In this document: one piece after another, positions 49,235 through 57,813 of the stretch | Layout: the number at the start of each line of letters is the position of its first letter | Numbering within the stretch: the first letter of the stretch is position 1 | From: Polaromonas sp. OV174 | GTDB lineage: Bacteria > Pseudomonadota > Gammaproteobacteria > Burkholderiales > Burkholderiaceae_C | Reading direction: 5' to 3' | Length of the DNA stretch: 64,000 nucleotides | Assembly (NCBI RefSeq): GCF_900112285.1 | Contig: NZ_FOKZ01000004.1 | Location: forward strand, 62,001 to 126,000 | Notes under the pieces: generated by a model | Database searches by the model: none | Told to the model about the DNA's origin: nothing | The model's input: the letters and a program-made list of their open reading frames with translations, nothing else | Made by a program: the position numbers and the translations under genes

Positions 49235-49795
49235 ATGTTCAAAAAAATCATTCTCGGACTTGGAGTCGTCTTTTTGATGACAACGCACGCGGCGCGCGCT
49301 GAGCTGGTCTCGAATGGGGGCTTCGAGAGCGGCAGTTTCTCTTCCTGGACCCAGTTTGGCAACACAACGTTCGACGGCGTATCGGGTGGTGCAGTGGCGC
49401 ATTCGGGCACTTCTGGCGGATTTTTTGGGTCCATCGGGGGGACTAGCGGAATTTATCAAGCCTTGACGACCGTCGCGGGCTCGATTTACCAGTACAGTTT
49501 TTGGCTTGACGCTGATGGGGGAACGCCCAGCTCGTTCTCGGCCACTGCCGACGGTATGTCGCTGGTGTCGCAGGTCAACCCAGGCAACGGCCCCTATACC
49601 TTGTACAGCGGCATTTTTACGGCGTTGGACGCTTCAACCGAACTCAGATTTGCCTTCAGGAATGTTCCTGGATTCTTTCATTTCGATGATGTCTCTGTGA
49701 ATGCCGTCAATGCCGTCCCTGAGCCAGGTTCCCTGGTCCTGTTGGGTCTGGGCTTGGCTGCTATCGCGGTCGCTCGCAGGCGCAAGTCAGCCTGA
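49235..49795 (+). CDS. PEP-CTERM sorted exported protein
   Basis: 186-residue secreted protein. A signal peptide (M-F-K-K-I-I-L-G then a hydrophobic core ending A-A-R-A) precedes N-G-G-F-E-S-G-S-F-S-S-W, a carbohydrate-binding-like opening common in this class. It ends with the exosortase signal V-P-E-P-G-S-L, a hydrophobic helix and R-R-R-K-S-A. Such proteins are processed by EpsH/exosortase and accompany exopolysaccharide; no exosortase gene is in the window. Its base composition looks more AT-rich than that of its neighbours. Confidence 0.88.
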   Translation: MFKKIILGLGVVFLMTTHAARAELVSNGGFESGSFSSWTQFGNTTFDGVSGGAVAHSGTSGGFFGSIGGTSGIYQALTTVAGSIYQYSFWLDADGGTPSSFSATADGMSLVSQVNPGNGPYTLYSGIFTALDASTELRFAFRNVPGFFHFDDVSVNAVNAVPEPGSLVLLGLGLAAIAVARRRKSA

Positions 49796-49816
49796 TTCCT
49801 CGCCTGGATCACTCGC

Positions 49817-49839
49817 AACCCGGCTGTGGCCGGGTTTTT
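49817..49839 (+). terminator. Intrinsic terminator after the PEP-CTERM gene
   Basis: AACCCGGC and GCCGGGTT arms with a TGTG loop, followed by a T-run, starting 21 bp after the stop. Confidence 0.85.
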
Positions 49840-49947
49840 CGTTTCTGGCAGGAGTAGGAGGGGTGGGGCACTGGACTGCCATGCGCACCCTGTCGGGCTG
49901 GCGTGGTATGTTGGGTTTTCCAAAGCCTATCTTGTGAGGGATGTGAC

Positions 49948-50388
49948 ATGAAACGACGTGTATTGAATGGGGCGCTGATAGCCATGGTCGGTCTGCTGGC
50001 GGCCTGCGCCGCGCCATCAGGTAGTTCTGGCAACGCTGGCAAACCGGCGGTGGCCGCCACGCTGCGGGTCAGCGGAACGGTCAGCTATCTGCAGCGCATG
50101 GCCTTGGGCCCCGATGCCGAGATCATCGTGCAGCTACTCGATGTCTCGCGCGCCGATGCCAGGGCCATGGTGCTGGCCGAGCAGCGCTTTAGCCAGCGCC
50201 AGGTACCCGTGGCGTTTGACCTGCAGGTCGAGGCCGGAAAGATCGACCCGCGCATGCGCTACAGCGTGTCGGCGCGCATTCTGCAGGGCGGCAAGCTGAT
50301 CTTCATCAGCGACACGGCCTATCCGGTGCTGACCCAGGGAAATCCAAACCATGTGGACATGGTGCTGCGCATGGTGGCGCAGCCCTGA
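49948..50388 (+). CDS. YbaY-family lipoprotein
   Basis: 146-residue lipoprotein with lipobox L-L-A-A-C (Cys20) after a basic N-terminus. The mature part has the YbaY domain (V-S-G-T-V-S-Y-L-Q-R then I-I-V-Q-L-L-D-V-S), a beta-sandwich of unknown role found in many proteobacterial envelope proteins. The start at 49948 gives a proper signal sequence; an upstream in-frame ATG at 49903 does not. No operon partners. Confidence 0.82.
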   Translation: MKRRVLNGALIAMVGLLAACAAPSGSSGNAGKPAVAATLRVSGTVSYLQRMALGPDAEIIVQLLDVSRADARAMVLAEQRFSQRQVPVAFDLQVEAGKIDPRMRYSVSARILQGGKLIFISDTAYPVLTQGNPNHVDMVLRMVAQP

Positions 50389-50431
50389 GTCCTTGAGTAA
50401 TTGATAACAGCCCGCCAGGCGGACTCCCGGC

Positions 50432-51664
50432 TTACTCCAGCAGCTCCAGCAGGGCGCGCGCCACTACCTTGGTGGCGCGCCGCAAGTCCTCCAGCAGCAG
50501 ATGCTCATCGGCGCGCTTGGCGTTGGACTCGAGCACGCTGCGCGGCCCGGCACCGTAGATGACGGCGGGAATGCCGGCGGCGCCGAACAGGCGCACGTCG
50601 GTGTACAGCGGCGTGCCCGAGGTCGGTATGCTTTCACCGAAGATAGCCTCGCCGTGTTTTTGCAGGGCCTGCACCAGCGGCGCATTGCGCGCATCCGGCT
50701 TCCAGGCCTGCGCCATCAACAGGCGCTTGATCTCTACCTTGATGCCAGGCATGGTGGCGGCCGCCTCGGCGATGACGCGGCGCACATCGGCCTCGACCTC
50801 CACCGGGTTCTCCTCGGGGATCATGCGGCGGTCCAGCTTGAGCACCACCTTGCCCGGCACCACATTGGTATTGGTCCCGCCCTCGATGCGGCCAACGTTG
50901 AGATAGGGGTGGGTGATGCCCGCCACCTTGGAGCTGACGGACTTGTAGCGCTGGTTCTGCTGGTACAGGGCGTTGAGTATGGCGGTGGCGCCCTGCAGCG
51001 CATCGATGCCACTGTCGGGGATGGCGGCATGCGCCATCTTGCCGTGCACCGTCACCTCCATCTGCAGGCAGCCGTTGTGCGCCGTCACCACCTGGTAGCT
51101 GAAGCCGGCGGCAATCAGGTAGTCGGCCTGAATCAGTTTTTTGGCCAGCAGCCAGCCGGGGCCGAGTTCGCCGCCAAACTCCTCGTCATAGGTGAAGATC
51201 AGCTCTATGCCGCCCTTGAGCGGCAGGCCCAGCGCCTCCAGCGCGCGCACGGCAAAGGTGTAGGTGGCGAAGTCGCTCTTGTTGACGGCGGCGGCACGGC
51301 CATAAAGCTTGCCGTCCACCACGTCGCCGCCATAGGGTTCATGCGTCCAGCCCTCGCCGGGCGGCACCACGTCGCCATGGGCGTTGAGGGCAATGATCTT
51401 GCCTTCGCCGTACTGGCGCCGCACGATCAGGTTGGTGATGGACTCCAGGCCCCAGGCCTTTACCTCCTGGTCGGGTACGGCGTGTTGTTCGGCCTCGAAA
51501 CCGAAAGCCTTGAGCAGTTCGGCGGTGCGCTCGGCGTGCGGCGCGTTGTTGCCCGGTGGCGTGTCGGTGGGGACGCGCACCAGCTGCTGCAGAAACTGCA
51601 CTTGCTCGTCAAAGTGCGCGTCTATCCAGCTGTCAAGGGCGGTGAAATGAAACGTTGTGGTCAT
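50432..51664 (-). CDS. M20-family amidohydrolase/deacylase (ArgE/DapE type)
   Basis: 410-residue di-zinc hydrolase. Metal-site motifs: N-A-H-G-D-V-V-P-P-G (about residues 94-103) and Y-D-E-E-F-G-G-E, which holds the catalytic Glu. It overlaps the start of the upstream allantoate amidohydrolase fusion by 4 bp and is its downstream partner. The context points to a ureide or carbamoyl substrate, such as ureidoglycine or ureidoglycolate derivatives, rather than acetylornithine. That is inference. Confidence 0.82.
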   Translation of the reverse strand: MTTTFHFTALDSWIDAHFDEQVQFLQQLVRVPTDTPPGNNAPHAERTAELLKAFGFEAEQHAVPDQEVKAWGLESITNLIVRRQYGEGKIIALNAHGDVVPPGEGWTHEPYGGDVVDGKLYGRAAAVNKSDFATYTFAVRALEALGLPLKGGIELIFTYDEEFGGELGPGWLLAKKLIQADYLIAAGFSYQVVTAHNGCLQMEVTVHGKMAHAAIPDSGIDALQGATAILNALYQQNQRYKSVSSKVAGITHPYLNVGRIEGGTNTNVVPGKVVLKLDRRMIPEENPVEVEADVRRVIAEAAATMPGIKVEIKRLLMAQAWKPDARNAPLVQALQKHGEAIFGESIPTSGTPLYTDVRLFGAAGIPAVIYGAGPRSVLESNAKRADEHLLLEDLRRATKVVARALLELLE

Positions 51665-53436
51665 GGCTGTTCCGTGGCAATTTTTTCAAGAAGATTCTGG
51701 AAGGCGAGCACGCACAGTTCGGCGTCGTCGTTGGTGATGGCTTCCAGTGGGTTGTGGCTGATGCCGGCGTTCAGGCCGCGCATGAAGAGCATGGCCTGCG
51801 GCATGATTTCGTGCAGCTTCATGGCATCGTGGCCGGCGCCGCTGGGCATGCGGTAGGCCGGCAAGCCCAGGGATGCCACGGCGCGCTCCCAGCGCTGCTG
51901 CCAGTCGGGGGCGCTGGGGGCGGCGGCGGCGCGCATGGTTTCTTCGAGCCGGTAGTGCAAGCCACGCCGCTGGCAGATGGCTTGCAGCTCACTGAGGATG
52001 TCGGCGGCGCAGGCGTCGCGCGCCTCGTCGGTGGTAGCGCGTATGTCCAGGCTGAATTTGCAGCGCCCGGGCACCACGTTGATGGAGCCGTTGGGCACTT
52101 CCAGCATGCCCATGGTGGCGACCAGATGGGCCATGGAACTGCCGCGCTTTTCCAGGTAAAGCGCCAGTTCGGCGGCGGCCGTGGCGGCATCGCGGCGCCG
52201 GTCCATGGGCGTGGTGCCTGCGTGGCTGGCCATGCCCAGGATTTCACCGAGATAACGCACGCTGCCGTTGATGGAAGTTACGACGCCCAGCGGCAGGTCG
52301 AGCTCGTTGAGCACCGGACCCTGCTCGATGTGCACCTCGACAAAACCGAGGTAGCGGGCCGGGTCGCGCTCTAGCTTGGGAATGTCGTCCAGGCACAGGC
52401 CGGCATGCTGCATGGCCGCGCGCATGGTGACGCCCTCCGCATCCTTTTGGTCTAGCCAGGCCGGGTCGAAATGGCCGGTCAGGGCGCCCGAGCCTAGGAA
52501 CACCGCCTTGTAGCGCTGGCCCTCCTCTTCGGCGAAGCCGACGACTTCGATGCCATAGGGCAGCCGCCTGCCCTGGCGGTGCAGTTCCCGCACACAGGCC
52601 ATGGGCACCAAGATGCCCAGGCGGCCGTCGTACTTGCCGCCGTTGCGTACCGTGTCGTAGTGCGAGCCGGTCAGCAAACGCCTGGCTTGTGGGTCGCTGC
52701 CGTGGTAAATGCCGACGACGTTGCCGACGGCGTCTATGAACACTTCATCAAAGCCGCAGTCCTCGCGCATCCAGTGCGACAGACGCTGGGCGCAGGCGCG
52801 GTGCGCGTCTGTCAGGTAGGTCACGGTGAGTTCGCCGCGCTCGGCGTAACCGGGATCGCTGTGGACGGCCAGGCGCTCCGACCAGTCCCATACCAGGTTG
52901 CCTAGATCTGGCGTCTGGCCCAGCTTGTCGTTGAGGCGAATTTCCGCGATGCGGTGAATGTTGCGCAGGCATTCGGCCAGCTCAAAGTCGGGATGCTGGT
53001 CCAGCCGACGCGCAAAGGTGGCGATGATCTCGGCCTTGCTCAAGCCCAGGCCGCGCGGGCCGCGCACCGCGAGTATGAAAGGGAAGTCGAATTTGGCCTT
53101 GTAGTCGGCGTTGAGTTGCTGGATCTGCGCGAACTCCGCAGGCGTGCAGTCGCTCAGACCAGCCTGGCCTTGTTCCTGGCTCGATTCCGCCGTGAGCATT
53201 TTTCTGACCATGGCCTTGCCCGCGAGTTCGGGGTGGGCGCGTATCAGGGCCAGTTGCGCTGGTCGGCCGGCATCACGCACCACCTCTACCAGCGCCAGCT
53301 TGAGCTGCGCCAGGCTGGTGAAGGGGCGCTTGGCCCAGGCCCGCTCGGCAATCCAGGGCGAATGTTCATAGGTGCCGTCCAGCAGCGCGACGAATTCGGC
53401 CGGCGCGGCGGCGTTGAGTTGTGGCAGCGAGATCAT
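51661..53436 (-). CDS. OHCU decarboxylase / allantoate amidohydrolase fusion
   Basis: 591-residue bifunctional enzyme of urate breakdown. Residues 1 to about 165 form the OHCU decarboxylase domain with the catalytic His in I-R-A-H-P-E-L-A-G (H68). From about 175 on it is an M20 allantoate amidohydrolase with G-S-H-Y-D-T-V (zinc) and G-F-A-E-E-E-G (catalytic Glu). The first domain makes S-allantoin, and the second hydrolyses allantoate to ureidoglycine, CO2 and ammonia. The allantoinase between them is the neighbouring gene. This fusion is known in Burkholderiales. Confidence 0.9.
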   Translation of the reverse strand: MISLPQLNAAAPAEFVALLDGTYEHSPWIAERAWAKRPFTSLAQLKLALVEVVRDAGRPAQLALIRAHPELAGKAMVRKMLTAESSQEQGQAGLSDCTPAEFAQIQQLNADYKAKFDFPFILAVRGPRGLGLSKAEIIATFARRLDQHPDFELAECLRNIHRIAEIRLNDKLGQTPDLGNLVWDWSERLAVHSDPGYAERGELTVTYLTDAHRACAQRLSHWMREDCGFDEVFIDAVGNVVGIYHGSDPQARRLLTGSHYDTVRNGGKYDGRLGILVPMACVRELHRQGRRLPYGIEVVGFAEEEGQRYKAVFLGSGALTGHFDPAWLDQKDAEGVTMRAAMQHAGLCLDDIPKLERDPARYLGFVEVHIEQGPVLNELDLPLGVVTSINGSVRYLGEILGMASHAGTTPMDRRRDAATAAAELALYLEKRGSSMAHLVATMGMLEVPNGSINVVPGRCKFSLDIRATTDEARDACAADILSELQAICQRRGLHYRLEETMRAAAAPSAPDWQQRWERAVASLGLPAYRMPSGAGHDAMKLHEIMPQAMLFMRGLNAGISHNPLEAITNDDAELCVLAFQNLLEKIATEQP

Positions 53437-54383
53437 TTGGCTGGCCAGACGAAGGCCGTTTCCGCGTTGAAGGGATGGGCCTGTTTCCAGTGGCGCGCGA
53501 TGTCTATGCGCCGGGTGACCCAGACGCGGTCGTGTTGCTCGATATGGTCCAGAAAGCGCTGCAGCGCGCGCATGCGGCCGGGGCGACCAAGCAGCCGGCA
53601 GTGCATGCCAATACTCAGCATGGACGGCCGCTCTTGGCCTTCGGCATAAAGCACGTCGAAGCTGTCGCGCAGGTAGGTAAAAAAGTCGTCGCCCTGCGAA
53701 AACCCCTGGGGTAAGGCGAAGCGCATGTCGTTGCTGTCCAGCGTGTAAGGCACGACCAGCTGCGGCGCCAGCGAGCCGTCGGTTTTTTCCACCTGCAGCC
53801 AGAAGGGCAGGTCATCGCCGTAGTAGTCGCTGTCGTATTCAAAGCCGCCGTAATCGGCCACCAGCCGGCGCGTGTTGGGGCTGTCGCGGCCGGTGTACCA
53901 GCCCAGCGGCCGTTCGCCGGTGAGGCGCTCTATGGCCGCCATGCCTAGCGCCATGTGCTCGCGCTCGGTGGCCTCGGCCATGGCTTGATAGTTGATCCAG
54001 CGCCAGCCGTGGCAGGCGATTTCGTGGCCCAGTTCCTTAAAGGCCGCGGTGATTTCCGGGCAGCGCTGCAGCGCCATGCCGACGCCGAAAACGGTGAGCG
54101 GCAGGCCGCGCTTTTCAAACTCGCGCAGCAGCCGCCAGACGCCGACGCGCGAGCCGTATTCGTAAATGCCTTCCATGCTCAGGTGACGCTCGGGGTAGGC
54201 CGGGGGGGTGAACATTTCCGATAGAAACTGCTCGCTGCCGGCGTCGCCATGCAGCACCGAGTTCTCGCCGCCTTCCTCGTAGTTGAGAACGAATTGCACC
54301 GCAATGCGCGCCCGGTCCGGCCAGTTGGCGTGGGGCGGGTTGCGGCCGTAGCCTTTCAGGTCGCGGGGGTAGCTTGGGCTCAT
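53433..54383 (-). CDS. puuE: Allantoinase, PuuE type
   Basis: 316-residue metal-independent allantoinase of the polysaccharide-deacetylase fold, converting allantoin to allantoate. F-V-L-N-Y-E-E-G-G-E-N-S is near residues 29-40, and E-I-A-C-H-G-W-R-W-I-N-Y follows. I start it at 54383 (M-S-P-S-Y-P-R-D-L-K-G-Y-G-R), which matches the family; a start at 54410 is also in frame. First gene of the leftward ureide operon, overlapping the fusion gene by 4 bp. Confidence 0.9.
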   Translation of the reverse strand: MSPSYPRDLKGYGRNPPHANWPDRARIAVQFVLNYEEGGENSVLHGDAGSEQFLSEMFTPPAYPERHLSMEGIYEYGSRVGVWRLLREFEKRGLPLTVFGVGMALQRCPEITAAFKELGHEIACHGWRWINYQAMAEATEREHMALGMAAIERLTGERPLGWYTGRDSPNTRRLVADYGGFEYDSDYYGDDLPFWLQVEKTDGSLAPQLVVPYTLDSNDMRFALPQGFSQGDDFFTYLRDSFDVLYAEGQERPSMLSIGMHCRLLGRPGRMRALQRFLDHIEQHDRVWVTRRIDIARHWKQAHPFNAETAFVWPAK

Positions 54384-54452
54384 GCTGTTTGGGCTTTCGA
54401 AAAAGGGCATCAGCGCCCAAAGGGATCAAGCGCGATGCATCAGGAGGCTGTC

Positions 54453-54472
54453 TGTATACTTCAATGTATACA
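54453..54472. promoter_or_regulatory. Paired GTATAC sites between puuE and HIU hydrolase genes
   Basis: TGTATACT (54453-54460) and TGTATACA (54465-54472), centres 12 bp apart, in the divergent promoter region. Two GTATAC cores suggest a dimeric regulator, for example of the GntR/FCD kind, controlling both arms. Confidence 0.55.
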
Positions 54473-54545
54473 TTCGCGCCGAAAAATGCAAGTGGCGCTG
54501 CCCGCTTCTGCCAGCTATCCTGCGTTTCATCTGAAAGGATTTTCC

Positions 54546-54902
54546 ATGGGCCATCTCAGCACGCATGTGCTCGACACCATGAATGGTTGCCCGGCCGCCG
54601 GCATGCGGGTGACGCTGCAGCGCATCACCGATGCGGGCGTCGAAACGCTCAAGGACATCGTGCTGAACCAGGATGGCCGCAACCCGGACGGCCCGCTGCT
54701 GGACGCGGCGGCGATGGCGGCCGGCCGCTACCGGCTGCTGTTCCAGGTCGGGGCCTATTTCCGCGGCCGTGGCCTGGCGCTGCCCGAGCCGGTCTTTATG
54801 GATACGGTGCCGGTTGACTTCGGCATGGCGGACGCCGCCGGTCACTACCATGTGCCGCTGCTGGTCAGTCCCTGGGCTTATTCAACCTACCGCGGCTCGT
54901 GA
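54546..54902 (+). CDS. uraH: 5-hydroxyisourate hydrolase (transthyretin-like)
   Basis: 118-residue enzyme hydrolysing 5-hydroxyisourate to OHCU, upstream of the decarboxylase step. The N-terminal G-H-L-S-T-H-V-L-D-T-M-N-G and the C-terminal Y-R-G-S are the family signatures carrying the active-site His, Arg and His. The ATG at 54546 is preceded by AAAGGA. It is divergent from the ureide operon. No urate oxidase gene is visible in the window. Confidence 0.92.
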   Translation: MGHLSTHVLDTMNGCPAAGMRVTLQRITDAGVETLKDIVLNQDGRNPDGPLLDAAAMAAGRYRLLFQVGAYFRGRGLALPEPVFMDTVPVDFGMADAAGHYHVPLLVSPWAYSTYRGS

Positions 54903-54923
54903 GCGACCAAGCGCCAGGCCTGC

Positions 54924-55817
54924 TTATGCTTTTACGCGGTTGACCAGCACGATGCCGGCGGCCACCGTGGCCAGTGCCGCCAGCAGGCCTGGCGTGACGC
55001 TTTCACCCAGCCACAGCGTGCCAAACAGCAGCGCAAACAGCGGCGTGAAAAATACAAACACCGAAAGCCGGGTGGCGGGATAGCGCCCCAGCAGCCACAT
55101 CCAGGCCAGGTAGCTGGCAAACGCGCCAATCACGGTTTGCAGCAGCAGCGAGCCAAGGGCAAAGGGGCTGAATTGCCAGACCCAGACTTCGCCCAGGCCC
55201 AGGGACAGGGCCGGAAATATCAGGGCGCTGACGGCCAGTTGGTAAAACAGCAATTTTTCCGCCGAGATCCGGCTCAGCCCCGAGGCGCGAATCACCACCG
55301 TGGTGAGTCCCCACAGCAGGCCCGCCAGCAGGCCCAGCAGATCGCCGCGCGCGGTCAATGCCGCGCCGCCGGCAAAGCCTTCACGCAGGGCAAACACCAC
55401 CGCTACAAAGGCGCCCAACAGCCCCAGCCACTGCAGGCCGCGCAGTCGCTCGGACTTGACCCACAAGGGCACCAGCAGCGCCACCCAGAACGGCGAGGTG
55501 TACAAAAACACCGTCAGCCGCGAGGCCGTGGTGTATTGCAGCCCCAGGTAAATACAGGCGAATTCCGCGCCGAACAGCGCGCCCGCCAGCAGGCCGGCGC
55601 TCAGGGAGCCGTCGCGGCTGAACAGGGGAATACGCCGCCAGGCACACCACAGCCAGAGCAGCGCCGTGGCCCCCAGCAAGCGCAGCGAGGCCTGGAATAG
55701 CGGCGGTATTTCGGCAATCGTGGCCTTGATCAGCACCTGCTGCAGGCCCCAGAACAGGCAGCAGCCCAGCAGCAGGGACATGGCGAAGCTGTCGAGATCG
55801 GTTTTGCGTGTGCTCAT
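54924..55817 (-). CDS. EamA/DMT-family transporter
   Basis: 297-residue inner-membrane protein with about ten hydrophobic helices in two EamA repeats (G-C-C-L-F-W-G-L-Q-Q near the start, G-L-L-W-G-L-T-T-V-V-I mid-protein). It is a drug/metabolite exporter or uptake carrier of unknown substrate. I start it at 55817 (M-S-T-R-K-T-D); an in-frame start at 55865 is weaker. It is convergent with the HIU hydrolase gene. The 332 bp upstream hold only IS-flank sequence and a 12-bp direct repeat (GGATTGCAGCTT at 55966 and 56080). Confidence 0.82.
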   Translation of the reverse strand: MSTRKTDLDSFAMSLLLGCCLFWGLQQVLIKATIAEIPPLFQASLRLLGATALLWLWCAWRRIPLFSRDGSLSAGLLAGALFGAEFACIYLGLQYTTASRLTVFLYTSPFWVALLVPLWVKSERLRGLQWLGLLGAFVAVVFALREGFAGGAALTARGDLLGLLAGLLWGLTTVVIRASGLSRISAEKLLFYQLAVSALIFPALSLGLGEVWVWQFSPFALGSLLLQTVIGAFASYLAWMWLLGRYPATRLSVFVFFTPLFALLFGTLWLGESVTPGLLAALATVAAGIVLVNRVKA

Positions 55818-56033
55818 GAATTCAAGGCTTGGGACATGGCGGCTTTCCCCTGCGACATTAGGCATTCAATTGCATTGGTGATTAAGCATAGAACTGCACA
55901 ATCGTTCAGGAAAATGGTTTGAAGACGCGGTTTTTGCCGTCAGGTGGCGGATCCTTTTAATCATTGGATTGCAGCTTTCACTGATATTAAGAAAACCGTT
56001 GCAGTTTGTGTGCCCCCTGCCGCCGAAAGTTTC

Positions 56034-57750
56034 TCACATCCGGATGTGGAGGGTAGGGACGCGCCTTTGTTGGACGACCGGATTGCAGCTTGGATTCAAC
56101 CGGTCGAAGCAACACACTAAAAGCTGCGCAAGCAGAAGGAGTGTTGCAAATGAAGCAAAGACGCCGGATTTACTATACGGATGGCCAAAAGGCGCTGATG
56201 TGGGAGCGCTGGAAGAAAGGAGAATCTCTCCAGCAGATAGCTCAATTGTTTGATCGAGAGCACTCGTCCATTCAGCATATTTTGGCGGAAACGGGTGGGA
56301 TACGTCCGGCAGTGCGCCGTCGCTCACGTTTGGCCCTGACCTTGCCCGAACGCGAGGAAATCTCACGTTCGGTAGTGGCAGGGCACTCGATCCGGTCGAT
56401 TGCAGTCACGCTCGGTCGAGCGCCTTCGACTATCAGCCGTGAGATCAAGCGAAACGGTGATCATGGCTGCTACCGGGCGACTCAGGCTGACCAAGCTGCG
56501 TGGGACAGGGCACTCCGGCCCAAGACCTGCAAACTGGCGCAGAACCGGGCCTTGGCGCGCTTCGTGGCAAGCAAGCTTCAATGCCAGTGGGCGCCGCAGC
56601 AGATTGCCGGGTGGCTAAAGCATACTTACCCGTGCGACGAGGACTCCCGCGTGTCACACGAAACCATCTACCGCAGCCTCTTCATTCAAGCCCGAGGCGC
56701 CTTGAACAAGGAACTTCTGCAACATTTACGGCGCACACGGGCCATGCGCCGTTCGCGCCACCACACGCAAAAGACAGACAACCACGGCAGGATCACTGAC
56801 ACGGTGTCCATTCGCGAGCGACCCGCATCGGTGGAAGATAGAGCGGTACCCGGTCACTGGGAGGGTGATCTGGTATTTGGAAGCCACAACAGCCAGATTG
56901 CCACCCTGGTGGAACGCCAGACACGCTACGTGATGCTGGTGAAGGTCGCCAGCAAAGACACGGAAACGGTGATCAACGCGTTGATCAAGCACGCCCAAAA
57001 ATTGCCCCAGGAGATCTATAAGTCGTTGACCTGGGATCGGGGCAAAGAGATGGCCGACCACAAGCGCTTCACGTTGACCACCGACATCAGTGTTTACTTC
57101 TGCGATCCTCAGAGTCCTTGGCAACGCGGGAGCAACGAAAACACGAATGGCCTGCTGAGGCAGTACTTCCCCAGGTGCCCCGCCGGGCAAAGTCTGGGTT
57201 ACAGCCATTCGACTATTGAAGATGGCATGAATATCCACGTTTACATTGCTTCAAGCTGCAAGACATGCCCGCAGAAATCACAGTGCACTACCGGCAAAGA
57301 ACGCAGAGTCAGACGCTGGGAACACGAAAGTGTGCTCGATACCATGCAGACCCGAATCGATAACAACCGCGACAAGATGAAGCTTAGACGCTGCACGGTG
57401 GAACACGTGTTTGGAACTGTGAAATCCTGGATGGGATCAGTGCACTTCACGATGAAAGGGCTGGCTCATGTCGGCACCGAAATCAGTTTGCACATATTGG
57501 CCTACAACATGCGCCGCGTCATGACCATTCTTGGGATCGCTGACATGATCAAAGCGATAAGGTTGGTGGGGGCATGAGGCCCATGTTTAAACCGTAAACC
57601 GCCTCTGCAAACCCTTTAGGGTCGCATTTGGCACTTCACGGGCACGTCTGCGCAGCAATTTAATCCAGAAACCGGAAGTGCGCTCCGAAAGCGTCACCGG
57701 TGCATGGTGCGCGTCAAAAAAACGAGTTTTCACACAGGCTCGACTGGAAG
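56034..57750. mobile_element. Hybrid IS30/IS1182 remnant
   Basis: The region spans the chimeric transposase plus flanks that belong to no chromosomal gene. I could not find matching terminal inverted repeats, as expected if one end is from IS30 and the other from IS1182. The 236 bp after the gene hold no ORF of note and end near GAGTTTTCACACAGGCTCG, which resembles an IS1182-type end. Limits are approximate. Confidence 0.5.
56150..57577 (+). CDS. Chimeric transposase: IS30 body joined to IS1182 C-terminus
   Basis: 475-residue single open frame of two origins. Residues 1 to about 340 are IS30-family: an HTH region, W-E-G-D-L-V-F-G (D240), L-T-W-D-R-G-K-E (D296) and S-N-E-N-T-N-G-L-L-R-Q-Y-F-P (E330), with the expected 33-residue D-to-E spacing. 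From about 342 it is IS1182/IS4-like: C-P-A-G-Q-S-L, C-K-T-C-P-Q-K-S-Q-C-T, R-R-W-E-H-E and V-E-H-V-F-G-T. The true IS30 C-terminus is missing. The DDE triad is complete, so activity is possible but uncertain. Start 56150 is preferred over 56090. Confidence 0.85.
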   Translation: MKQRRRIYYTDGQKALMWERWKKGESLQQIAQLFDREHSSIQHILAETGGIRPAVRRRSRLALTLPEREEISRSVVAGHSIRSIAVTLGRAPSTISREIKRNGDHGCYRATQADQAAWDRALRPKTCKLAQNRALARFVASKLQCQWAPQQIAGWLKHTYPCDEDSRVSHETIYRSLFIQARGALNKELLQHLRRTRAMRRSRHHTQKTDNHGRITDTVSIRERPASVEDRAVPGHWEGDLVFGSHNSQIATLVERQTRYVMLVKVASKDTETVINALIKHAQKLPQEIYKSLTWDRGKEMADHKRFTLTTDISVYFCDPQSPWQRGSNENTNGLLRQYFPRCPAGQSLGYSHSTIEDGMNIHVYIASSCKTCPQKSQCTTGKERRVRRWEHESVLDTMQTRIDNNRDKMKLRRCTVEHVFGTVKSWMGSVHFTMKGLAHVGTEISLHILAYNMRRVMTILGIADMIKAIRLVGA

Positions 57751-57813
57751 CGGGCATTGCCTTTTGCGATACGCCTGCTCCAAACCAGACATTGGCAAGC
57801 CAAGTTGTAAACC

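Noticed and set aside
55966-56091. GGATTGCAGCTT direct repeat as a target-site duplication of the IS30 chimera
   Set aside because: Both copies lie on the same side of the transposase gene, 114 bp apart, and 12 bp is not a usual IS30 duplication length.
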